This document shows positions 39,631 to 47,710 of a DNA stretch of 64,000 nucleotides, one piece after another. The notes below the pieces were generated by a model. That model searched no databases and was not told where the DNA came from. It was given only the letters and a program-made list of their open reading frames with translations. Origin of the DNA: Deinococcus soli (ex Cha et al. 2016) (lineage in GTDB: Bacteria > Deinococcota > Deinococci > Deinococcales > Deinococcaceae); assembly GCF_001007995.1 (NCBI RefSeq), contig NZ_CP011389.1, positions 1,568,001-1,632,000 of the forward strand, written 5' to 3'. A program made the position numbers and the translations under genes. How positions within the stretch are numbered: position 1 is the stretch's first letter; every line of letters starts with the position of its first letter.

Positions 39631-40443
39631 ATGCTCTCCCAAAGTCAATATGTCGACGTCTCAGTAATTATTCCAACCTATTTTTCTAGCAATAGCTTAA
39701 AGCGCGCATTGCATTCAGTGGCCTTCCAAACTTTACCAGTAGCAGAAATAATAATAATCGACGACTCAGGAGACTCCAGCGAAGTAATTAAAATAAAAAA
39801 TATTCTTAAAGAATTTACCTATCCACGAGAGAGGGTTAAATTTTACTTCAATAGTAAAAATATGGGTCCATCGTATACCAGGAATAGAGGCATCGAAGAA
39901 TCTACCAGCAAGTATATTGCATTCTTGGATTCAGATGATATCTGGCATCCTGCAAAGATAGAAATCCAATACTCAATTATGGAAGAATTGAGATCGAAGT
40001 TATCCGGACATCAATTCAATCATACTTCTAATGGAAAATTCGATGGTGTCTCGAAAAGCATCAAGACTCGAGTTATTAAACGCAAAGAACTACTACTTCG
40101 TAATCCCTTCTCCACTCCCACGGTTATGGCAATTCGAGAAAACTTCACTAAATTTCCAGAAAATATTAGGTTTGGCGAGGATTATTTCTGCTGGATCGCG
40201 AATTATTCTCCCGGAGATTTTATATTGATAAAATCTACTCTTGCAGGTGGATTTAAAGCCTCTTACGGAGCATCTGGCCTCAGTCAAGATATCTCAGTTA
40301 TGTCTCAAGGAGTAAAAGCAGCATTCTTATTGCTTCTCAGAAGAGGTCATATTAGTAGATTTGAATATTTCATTGCATTGACTATTGAAACGATGAAATA
40401 TCTAAACCGGAAGACAGTCATTCTCTTGAGGAAGCTCAGATAA
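39631..40443 (+). CDS. Family 2 glycosyltransferase
   Basis: A 270-residue GT2 enzyme: VSVIIPTYFSSNSLKRALHSVAFQTL at the N-terminus, DDSGDSSEV, then the DxD-type motif FLDSDDIWHPAK near residue 96. It is short, the length of a single GT-A domain. It follows the dehydratase by 6 bp in the AT-rich operon. Sugar specificity unknown. Confidence 0.88.
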   Translation: MLSQSQYVDVSVIIPTYFSSNSLKRALHSVAFQTLPVAEIIIIDDSGDSSEVIKIKNILKEFTYPRERVKFYFNSKNMGPSYTRNRGIEESTSKYIAFLDSDDIWHPAKIEIQYSIMEELRSKLSGHQFNHTSNGKFDGVSKSIKTRVIKRKELLLRNPFSTPTVMAIRENFTKFPENIRFGEDYFCWIANYSPGDFILIKSTLAGGFKASYGASGLSQDISVMSQGVKAAFLLLLRRGHISRFEYFIALTIETMKYLNRKTVILLRKLR

Positions 40444-40517
40444 TAATAAATGCAAAGGAGCACTAAAAATAAACTGCTCATGAGTATTAGGCAGACTTAT
40501 ATACAGACCTAGGAGAC

Positions 40518-41564
40518 ATGATAAGAGTGACAATCGGGACACGTGGCGCGCTATCATCAAAAATAAATATTCAAGGGCTACGAAATAGATCATATGCCCC
40601 AGTATTTTATCTTATGAGTATGGTAATGTTCGCTATATATGGATATATCATAGCCTATCGTGATCCATCTGTAGGTACAGATACTAGAGCATATATGAGT
40701 CTTTACTTAACGCATAAGCTTAGGCCTGATCTTTTGCAGCAATATGAAGCCGGCTTCGTTGCATTTTTGAAAATGGTCAGTGTATATTCGAATGATCCTC
40801 GTGTGTTCATCGCATCAATCAGCCTTTTGATTAACACATTATTTTGTATTTCAGGGATACTCATATTCAGAAACTCATCAGTAATCTTATACACAACTTT
40901 ACTTCTAGCAAGCCCGTTTTATTTTAGCCTAAACACGAACGGCCTTCGTCAGGGGATAGCTCTTGGAATTTGCTTCTTATTTGCGGGCATTTTTTTTAAT
41001 GTAAGAAGAATTTTTCTGACCGCGCCAGCAATTCTACCAATCATCGCATCTTTTCATCTCCCTATGATAATATCCTATATAGGATTTCTATTTAAATTAA
41101 GAAAAGAAGTAATTATATTTATTTGGCTGATGTCAATTATTATTGGTATTTTTAGCTCATCTTTCAGTTCAACCTTGAGCAGCATATTTGATGCGACCAA
41201 GTATAATGCCTATCTAGAAGGCGACCAAAGCAACTTTAGAACCGGTTTACGCATAGATTTTATCATATTTAGCGCTTTGCCAATACTGTCTTACCTCATC
41301 ACACCAAGATCCAGCTTAGCAGATTTTAAAAAAGCGCATTTCTTCATGACTGCATATATAGTTATTAATTCAATAGGGATGCTTATCAATTTTATGCCCT
41401 TCTATAGCAGAATACTGCTTGCGTCGTGGGCTATTACACCGATCATATATGCACTGTCCCTAAAATCGATAAAAGGAAAAGGTAAATTATCGTTTCTCAG
41501 AAAACTTTCAATCTGGTCTGTTATTTTTGCGACCAATATCCTTGGGCTGATAACACTAATTTAA
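40518..41564 (+). CDS. Wzy-like polymerase, EpsG family
   Basis: A 348-residue, multi-span membrane protein. The region YRDPSVGTDTRAYMSLY near residue 50 and the following helices resemble EpsG/Wzy polymerases (compare the conserved GxDxxxY). About ten hydrophobic helices. AGGAG lies before the ATG. Together with Wzx and Wzz it makes a complete Wzx/Wzy-dependent assembly set. AT-rich. Confidence 0.82.
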   Translation: MIRVTIGTRGALSSKINIQGLRNRSYAPVFYLMSMVMFAIYGYIIAYRDPSVGTDTRAYMSLYLTHKLRPDLLQQYEAGFVAFLKMVSVYSNDPRVFIASISLLINTLFCISGILIFRNSSVILYTTLLLASPFYFSLNTNGLRQGIALGICFLFAGIFFNVRRIFLTAPAILPIIASFHLPMIISYIGFLFKLRKEVIIFIWLMSIIIGIFSSSFSSTLSSIFDATKYNAYLEGDQSNFRTGLRIDFIIFSALPILSYLITPRSSLADFKKAHFFMTAYIVINSIGMLINFMPFYSRILLASWAITPIIYALSLKSIKGKGKLSFLRKLSIWSVIFATNILGLITLI

Positions 41565-41574
41565 AGGAGATAAT

Positions 41575-42696
41575 ATGAAAAAAGGAAATATTTTAACTGT
41601 TACAACAATTTCTCGAACAAATGAAGCTTTTTTAGCGGATGTTAATCATTCTTTAAAAGACTTCAATCACTTTGCTGCCGCATCAGATATAGTTAGCTCA
41701 AAGGTATCGGCTAAGTATACAAAGGTATTTGATTTACCAATACAGCGTGGATTTAAATCTCTTCTCAATTATAGGAAATTTCAAGACATATTGTTAAGCA
41801 AGATTATAGAATATAATATTGATATCGTCCATGTACATACACCTGTAGCAGCTTTTATGGTGCGATTCGCCCTCAAGGACAAATGGATTAAGGAAAGACT
41901 TAAAATAAAGCTAGTCTATACCGCACATGGTTTCCATTTTTTTCCAGGTAATTCATTAGTCAAAAATCTAATATACGGCATTGCCGAATACATAGCCGGC
42001 AAGTGGACTGACAAATTAATTGTTATCAACAGAACTGACGAGGAATCTGCACGGAAGTACAAAATAGTTGAGCCGGACAATATTATTTTTATGCCCGGCA
42101 TTGGTATAGATCTAAAAAAATACTCTGATATCGAGGACAAAGCTACAATCAAATACACACCGTATTTCTTAATGGTCGCCGAGTTTATCCCTCGAAAACG
42201 CCATCGAGACGTTCTAAATGCACTGGCAAAGTGTCAAACGGGATTTAATTTATACTTGGCTGGAGATGGAATTCTTGAAAATGAGATAAAACAGCTTGCT
42301 ATTAATTTAAAGATTCAGGATAGAGTTATTTTTCTCGGCCACCGTTCCGATATTCCGGATTTGATGAAGAATAGCTTGGCAGTTATTTTAGCAAGTAGCC
42401 AAGAAGGACTTCCACGCAGTCTTCTTGAAGCCATGGCTTTAGGAACCCTTCCCATTGCATCTAGAATACGAGGCAACGTCGATCTATTAGAAGACCAAAG
42501 CGGTGTGCTGTTTGATGTCGGGAATATTGAACAATTAACAGAAATAATGGATCAAGTCTTTAGTCAACCAGATAATTACACAATGATCAAGGCAAATGCC
42601 AAATCAAAAATCAAAGAATATAGCCTGGAACGTATTTCCGAGCTACATAATGAACTATATGCAAGTCTTATAAATAAATTAAATAAAGATATCTGA
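41575..42696 (+). CDS. Family 4 glycosyltransferase
   Basis: A 373-residue GT-B enzyme. The N-terminal half contains DIVHVHTPVAAFMVRFAL and YTAHGFHFFPG. The C-terminal half has VAEFIPRKRHRDVLNAL, LAGDGILENEIK and the donor-binding segment ASSQEGLPRSLLEAMALGTLPIAS. This is the standard GT4 layout. AAAGGAG lies 6 nt before ATG 41575. Last intact gene of the AT-rich block. Confidence 0.9.
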   Translation: MKKGNILTVTTISRTNEAFLADVNHSLKDFNHFAAASDIVSSKVSAKYTKVFDLPIQRGFKSLLNYRKFQDILLSKIIEYNIDIVHVHTPVAAFMVRFALKDKWIKERLKIKLVYTAHGFHFFPGNSLVKNLIYGIAEYIAGKWTDKLIVINRTDEESARKYKIVEPDNIIFMPGIGIDLKKYSDIEDKATIKYTPYFLMVAEFIPRKRHRDVLNALAKCQTGFNLYLAGDGILENEIKQLAINLKIQDRVIFLGHRSDIPDLMKNSLAVILASSQEGLPRSLLEAMALGTLPIASRIRGNVDLLEDQSGVLFDVGNIEQLTEIMDQVFSQPDNYTMIKANAKSKIKEYSLERISELHNELYASLINKLNKDI

Positions 42697-42777
42697 ATTC
42701 TTATTTCAGTGCAAACCCCAGGTCATCAAGAAATTTATTATTTTTAAAAGCTCAAATAGTATTCAATAGGGAGAGTT

Positions 42778-42932
42778 ATGCATAGATACGAAAAAAATGT
42801 TTTAATATTCACATGCTCAGAGGAAACTAAAAGACAGACGAGCATCTCATCTAATGGTGCACGTCTTCTCCAACTGCATGTTTCAATCAGCGAACTTTTA
42901 CCACACAAATCACGAAGCCCAAAGACATACAC
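42778..42932 (+). pseudogene. 5' fragment of an unknown gene cut by IS630
   Basis: GGGAGAG precedes an ATG, and about 51 AT-rich codons (MHRYEKNVLIFTCSEETKR...) run straight into the IS630 end. After the target TA the frame continues by chance into the transposase. The remnant is too short to identify. Its composition matches the AT-rich block, whereas the DNA on the other side of the element is GC-rich, so the rest of this gene is not simply downstream. Confidence 0.6.
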
Positions 42933-42934
42933 TA

Positions 42935-43978
42935 TTGATAACGATGTAAATACGAGCTGGTATGCTGGAGGTGTGGCCGAATGGCATCCATCCAAATACT
43001 CCCGGGCGCAGCTGGAGGAACGTCGACTGGCGGCGACCCCCTGGCTTCAAGGGGGCCAGCATTCACAGCAGGCGATTGCCGATCACTTCGGCGTGTCCGT
43101 ACACACCGTCAGTAACTGGAAGAAACGTCTGAAGCGCACCGGCAGTCTCCAGGCAACGGTGACGACAGGACGCCCCTCGCGACTCACCGCCGCCCAGCTT
43201 GAACAGGTCCGCACCCTCCTGCGGGAGGGTGCGCTGCACCATGGCTTCCCTGACCCGACCTGGAGCACCAGACGAGTCGCAGACCTGATCGGGCGGCACT
43301 TCGACGTGTGGTACCACCCCGATCACGTCCGGAGAATGCTTCGGCAGCTGGGGTTTACGCCCCAGATGCCGGATGGACGGGCAGCAGAACGCAATGAACT
43401 CCGGATCGCGTCCTGGAAAGAACAGGTGGCTCCGGAGTTGGGAAAAAAAGGTCGCGCAGGGCGCCACCCTGGTGTACCTGGATGAGGTTGGCTTCTCGCT
43501 GAAAGGCGTGCGAAGACGAACGTGGTCGACCAGGGGCGTGACGCCCCTGGTCATACTCCCGGCCAACTGGGAAAAACTCTCGACGATCGGGGCGATCACT
43601 TCGGACGGTCGATTCTTCCAGCACACGAAGCCTGGGGCGATCCGGAGTGGGGACGTCACCCGGTTCTTCCAGCATCTGTTGCGCCATGTGCAGGGGAAGA
43701 TCGTGGTGGTGCTGGACAACGCGGGCATTCACCGAGCGAAGGCAACCCAGGCGTTCGTGGAGCGCCACGAACGCCTGTCGCTGGTGTTTTTGCCGCCGTA
43801 CGCTCCGGAATTGAATCCGATCGAGCTGGTGTGGGCGTACGTGAAGCGGAATGTGCTGGGGAACTTCTGTGCCCGCTCAGTGGGCATGCTGAAAGCGAAG
43901 CTGACGACGGCTTGGCAACGGGTTCGGTACATCGACCTGCCTCAGCATTTGATGGACTCAAACTTATGCCGTTATCAA
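42935..43978 (+). mobile_element. IS630-family insertion sequence
   Basis: The 1044-bp element has terminal inverted repeats beginning TTGATAACG at both ends, flanked by TA on each side (42933-42934 and 43979-43980), the target duplicated by IS630 elements. It encodes a two-frame transposase. The stop codon of the second frame is formed by the flanking TA plus the next base. It lies exactly at the change from AT-rich to GC-rich DNA. Confidence 0.9.
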
Positions 43979-43981
43979 TAA
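42973..43981 (+). CDS. IS630 transposase, two frames joined at a run of seven A
   Basis: The first frame (42973-43485, GTG start likely) has a helix-turn-helix, HSQQAIADHFGVSVHTVSNWKKRLK, and a linker. The second frame (to 43981) holds the DDE domain: Asp in VYLDEVGF, Asp in VVLDNAGIHRA and Glu in ELNPIELVWAYVK. The frames meet at AAAAAAA (43443-43449): dropping one A joins ELGKK to VAQGATLVYLDE, the order expected in this family. Slippage during transcription or translation would give the full-length enzyme. All three catalytic residues are intact, so it may be active. Confidence 0.85.
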
Positions 43982-43994
43982 CAGCATCCTGTCG

Positions 43995-45542
43995 ATGTAC
44001 CGGACCATCCGTAGCTTCCGGCCCAGTATCACGAATGTGGGCACACCGAAAGCGGGCCTGATCGGTGGTCTGGCTGCGGTGGCGGCGCGCGTGCCGGTGC
44101 GGATCTACACGCTGCATGGGCTGCGCCTGGAAACAGTGAAGGGTCCGAAAGGACGGCTGCTGCATTCTGCCGAGCGTCTCGCGATGGCCTGCGCCCACCG
44201 GGTGGTGTGCATGAGTCCCAGCCTGCAGGAACGGGTGAATGAGCTGGGCCTTGCTCCTGCACACAAGACAGTGGTTCTGGGCAGTGGCAGCCCGAATGGT
44301 GTCCGGCAGCCTGGCGTAACCGACCCGGCAGTCACCGCGTCACACCGGGCAACGCTGGGCCTGCGGGAGGATACACCGGTCATCGGTTTTGTGGGCCGCT
44401 TCACGCGGGACAAGGGAATGGCGGAGTTAATGGAAGCCTTCAGGCGGGTGCAGGAGCGGCTGCCGTCCGCCCGTCTGCTACTGATCGGTGACTATGAACC
44501 GGGAGATCCGGTTTCACCTGAGGTGCGTGACCTGATCGAGCGGACACCGGGGATCCTGCGGACGGGTTTTGTGCCTGACGTTTATCCGTACTACCCTCTG
44601 ATGAAAGTTGTGGCCTTCCCCAGCTATCGGGAAGGCTTAGGCCTAGTTCCCTTGGAAGCCGCCATAAATGGAGTACCTAGCATCGTCACCAACACTACTG
44701 GTGCTAAGGACACTGTCAGGGACGGGGTGACTGGTTGGCGTGTACCTGTAGGTGATGCCGACGCGCTTGCGGACGCCCTGACGAGCGCGCTGCTTGACCC
44801 TGCGGACACCCGGCGGCGCGGTGAGGCGGGACGCCGCTGGGTCACCGAGAACTTCGACCCCACAAGCGTGCAGCAACGCTGGGCCGACTATTACGCTGAA
44901 CTTCTGCATTGGCGGGCGCTGAGTGAGCGTCACCGCGGCAAACGTTGGATGGATGCCGTGCTGGCCGGTGGGGGTCTGGTCGTCCTGGGTGGTCCTCTGA
45001 TACTGCTGGCTCTGCTGGTGCGCTTCAAGCTGGGGAGTCCAGTGCTGTTCAAGCAGGTGCGCCCTGGGCTGGCAGGACAACCGTTCACCATGTACAAGTT
45101 CCGGACCATGACGGATGAACGCGCCCCCAATGGAGAGCTGCTACCGGATTCGGTACGGTTGACCCGATTCGGGAGGTGGTTGCGGGCGACGAGTCTTGAC
45201 GAGTTGCCGGAACTGTGGAACGTACTCCGGGGCGACATGAGTCTTGTCGGGCCGCGGCCCCTTCTGATGTCCTACCTTCCGCTGTACAGCGAACGTCAGT
45301 TCCGGCGGCATGACGTCCGGCCAGGCGTCACTGGTTGGGCTCAGGTCAACGGACGTAACGCCCTGTCGTGGGATGAGAAGTTCGAGCGTGACGTCTGGTA
45401 CGTCGAGAACCACTCGTTGGCCCTGGACGCTAGGATCCTGATGATGACTGTTCAGAAGGTCTTCCAGCGTGAGGGCATCAGCGCCGCCGGAGAGGCCACG
45501 ATGCCGCGGTTCACGGGTTCCGATTCTTCCCACTCCGATTAG
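43995..45542 (+). CDS. GT4 glycosyltransferase-phosphoglycosyltransferase fusion, start removed by IS630
   Basis: The 515-residue open frame starts at the first ATG after the IS end, but in-frame codons continue back to the element, so the GT4 N-terminus (roughly 60-90 residues) is missing. The GT-B part has VGTPKAGLIGGLAA, TLHGL, VGRFTRDKGMAELMEAFRR and SYREGLGLVPLEAAINGVPSI. From about residue 315 it becomes a WcaJ/PglC-type phosphoglycosyltransferase: one helix, FKQVRPGLAGQPFTMYKFRTM, LDELPELWNVLRGDMSLVGPRP and RPGVTGWAQVNGRN. That part is complete and could start lipid-linked glycan synthesis. No ribosome site precedes the ATG. Confidence 0.85.
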   Translation: MYRTIRSFRPSITNVGTPKAGLIGGLAAVAARVPVRIYTLHGLRLETVKGPKGRLLHSAERLAMACAHRVVCMSPSLQERVNELGLAPAHKTVVLGSGSPNGVRQPGVTDPAVTASHRATLGLREDTPVIGFVGRFTRDKGMAELMEAFRRVQERLPSARLLLIGDYEPGDPVSPEVRDLIERTPGILRTGFVPDVYPYYPLMKVVAFPSYREGLGLVPLEAAINGVPSIVTNTTGAKDTVRDGVTGWRVPVGDADALADALTSALLDPADTRRRGEAGRRWVTENFDPTSVQQRWADYYAELLHWRALSERHRGKRWMDAVLAGGGLVVLGGPLILLALLVRFKLGSPVLFKQVRPGLAGQPFTMYKFRTMTDERAPNGELLPDSVRLTRFGRWLRATSLDELPELWNVLRGDMSLVGPRPLLMSYLPLYSERQFRRHDVRPGVTGWAQVNGRNALSWDEKFERDVWYVENHSLALDARILMMTVQKVFQREGISAAGEATMPRFTGSDSSHSD

Positions 45543-46258
45543 GGTTGGGCGAGGACAGCCAGAACGACGCGGAGACGGAGCGACCGCAACGTTTTCGTCT
45601 GCACGGAGCGAATCTGAGCCTCGACCAAACCAGAAAACATCGTTTCAATGCGTTTTCGTAATCGAGGGTGGCGGCCTGGCCGCCACCCGGTGTCGTATCG
45701 GGTATTGCTCTTCGGTGGGAACACGTCGCCCAGGCAGCAGTACCCCTTATCACCGATGATGCGTGGCCCGCCGAAGTCAGGCCACCGCCGGTTGAGCTCG
45801 TCGCTCACGGTCGTGTCGTGCAAGTTGGCTGGTCGGCCCAGATACTGCACGATGGCACCTGAAGAGGTCACCCACGCGTGCAACTTGTATCCGTAGACGT
45901 CGCCCTGCGTGCCAGAACCCCAACGAGCACCGGGAAACGAACCCCGCCTCCCCCGTTTGGGTCGGCAGACGTGCAGAGGCATGGAATCGACGATCACTTC
46001 CGTGCAGGACTGTGACGGGGTAGTGACCGCTTCAAGTCGTTCAAGCCATCGCTGTCCCCGGGTATACGCCTGCGTGTAGGAGGGAAGATCGTGTCGATCT
46101 TCCCTCAGGACGTTCCACCAGATGGACAGGAACGGATATGTGAAGACCAGTCGGCTGAGCAACAGGGCGACCAGCAGGGCGTCACTCAACTTCTGGTGCG
46201 AACACCGCTTGACGTCACTGAAATGCCGTTTGGCCCAGGGACGGCTCGTCGGCCTCAA
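45539..46258 (-). CDS. IS982-like transposase
   Basis: A 239-residue DDE transposase with a TTG start. The Asp in IVDSMPLHVC, the central YGYKLHAWVTSSGAIV, the second acidic residue in IIGDKGYC and the Glu in RKRIETMFSGLV match IS982/IS4-like enzymes. Its stop overlaps the stop of the fusion gene on the other strand, so the element abuts that gene. It appears intact. Confidence 0.8.
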   Translation of the reverse strand: MRPTSRPWAKRHFSDVKRCSHQKLSDALLVALLLSRLVFTYPFLSIWWNVLREDRHDLPSYTQAYTRGQRWLERLEAVTTPSQSCTEVIVDSMPLHVCRPKRGRRGSFPGARWGSGTQGDVYGYKLHAWVTSSGAIVQYLGRPANLHDTTVSDELNRRWPDFGGPRIIGDKGYCCLGDVFPPKSNTRYDTGWRPGRHPRLRKRIETMFSGLVEAQIRSVQTKTLRSLRLRVVLAVLAQP

Positions 46259-46263
46259 CTGTG

Positions 46264-46300
46264 ATGGAGACGGTATCTAGCCATACCGTCTCCATTTTTT
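46264..46300 (+). terminator. Strong terminator beside the IS982-like transposase
   Basis: A perfect 13-bp stem (ATGGAGACGGTAT/ATACCGTCTCCAT) with a 6-nt loop is followed by T6 on the + strand. It would stop transcription coming through the insertion sequence from the polysaccharide genes upstream. Confidence 0.8.
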
Positions 46301-46506
46301 GCCCTCTGGGAGCCATTGAACAGGTCATGGCGCGAGCCCTAAACGGGGGTTCTCATTGAGCGACTGGCACAGCGTGTGCACGGTAACATACTCAAAATGT
46401 TCATGTCGTCTATACGGATTGCGGGCATTCCCAGGGGAACAATCATGAATGGACCCACTGGCTTGGCTTTCAAATCTGTGCGTCGTGCGCGTATTCTAGC
46501 CAGTAT

Positions 46507-47691
46507 ATGAACCGAACTGTTTTGCCCTTTCAAGGCTGGCCACTTTTTGAACAGGATGAAGTGCAGGCTGTCACTGAGGTGCTTCAGTCTGGGAAAGTAA
46601 ATTACTGGACCGGTGAGGAGGCGCGCCTGTTTGAACGTGAGTACGCTGAGTACCTGGGGGTTCAGCATGCTATTGCACTTCACAACGGCACGCTGGCACT
46701 GGAGTTGGCCCTGTATGCCTTCGGCATAGGAGCGGGTGACGAGGTGATCACGACAGCCAGGACATTTATCGCTTCAGCGAGTGCAGCGGTGATGCGTGGC
46801 TGCGTACCCGTGATTGCTGATATCGATCCTGTCAGCCAGAACATTACCGCAGAGACAGTACGTCCTCTGGTCACTGAAAGGACCAGAGCCATCATCGCTG
46901 TTCATTTGGCAGGCTGGCCATGCGACATGGACAGCATCATGGAACTGGCGCGGCAACATAATCTGATCGTTATTGAGGACTGTGCACAGGCGCATGGTGC
47001 GTTTTATAAAGGTCGTCCTGTGGGCAGTATTGGGCATGCCGGGGCGTTCTCATTCTGCCAGGACAAGATTATGACCACGGGTGGCGAGGGCGGTCTGTTA
47101 GCCCTGAACGACACAAAGGTATGGAAAAAGGCCTGGGCGTATAAAGATCATGGGAAAAGCTATGACGCAGTTTATCACCGCGAGCATGCTCCGGGGTTCC
47201 GTTGGCTTCATGAATCGTTCGGCACCAATTGGCGGATGCTAGAGGTTCAGGCAGCAATAGGCCGGTTACAGTTGCGCAAGTTACCAGATTGGATTGAGCG
47301 GCGCCGTGCCAATGCGGACATCCTTACGAACCGTTTAAGCAAACATGAGGCCCTACGGGTCACTATTCCAGACAGTGACTTTTATCACTCATATTATAAG
47401 TACTATGTGTTCGTGCGGCCAGAGCGCCTCTCCGAGGGTTGGGACCGTGACAGGGTGATGAATGCCATTTCAGGACAGGGCGTACCGTGCTTCAGCGGGT
47501 CCTGCTCAGAAATCTATTTGGAGAAGGCATTTACTGATGCCGGGTATGGGCCAGAGAGTCGCCTTCCCGTAGCGCAGGAACTTGGCGAAACCTCCCTGAT
47601 GTTTTTGGTGCACCCCACGCTCTCTGAGCTGGATATGCACCGGATGGCCGACATAGTCGATATCGTTATGGCGCAGGCACAGCTGCCGTGA
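46507..47691 (+). CDS. DegT/DnrJ/EryC1-family sugar aminotransferase
   Basis: A 394-residue PLP enzyme. The cofactor-binding Lys lies in FSFCQDKIMTTGGEGG (about residue 187). Earlier segments EVITTARTFIASASA and VIEDCAQAHGAFYKGRPVG are family hallmarks. It should aminate a 4-keto-6-deoxy sugar nucleotide. Next to a PglF/CapD-like dehydratase this fits synthesis of a bacillosamine-like sugar. TATTCT ends 9 nt before the ATG, giving it its own promoter just downstream of the IS and its terminator. Confidence 0.92.
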   Translation: MNRTVLPFQGWPLFEQDEVQAVTEVLQSGKVNYWTGEEARLFEREYAEYLGVQHAIALHNGTLALELALYAFGIGAGDEVITTARTFIASASAAVMRGCVPVIADIDPVSQNITAETVRPLVTERTRAIIAVHLAGWPCDMDSIMELARQHNLIVIEDCAQAHGAFYKGRPVGSIGHAGAFSFCQDKIMTTGGEGGLLALNDTKVWKKAWAYKDHGKSYDAVYHREHAPGFRWLHESFGTNWRMLEVQAAIGRLQLRKLPDWIERRRANADILTNRLSKHEALRVTIPDSDFYHSYYKYYVFVRPERLSEGWDRDRVMNAISGQGVPCFSGSCSEIYLEKAFTDAGYGPESRLPVAQELGETSLMFLVHPTLSELDMHRMADIVDIVMAQAQLP

Positions 47692-47710
47692 CTCACTTGG
47701 GACAGCAGGC

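Larger units (their letters stand above)
45539..46341 (-). mobile_element. IS982-like insertion sequence, ends tentative
   Basis: The transposase lies between possible terminal sequences TTAGGGTTGGGC (from about 45540) and, inverted, TTAGGGCTCGCG (ending about 46341). The match is short and I see no target duplication, so the borders are uncertain. Confidence 0.45.

Noticed and set aside
43656..44264. - strand frame across the right end of IS630
   Set aside because: It crosses the element boundary and opposes the transposase and glycosyltransferase frames.
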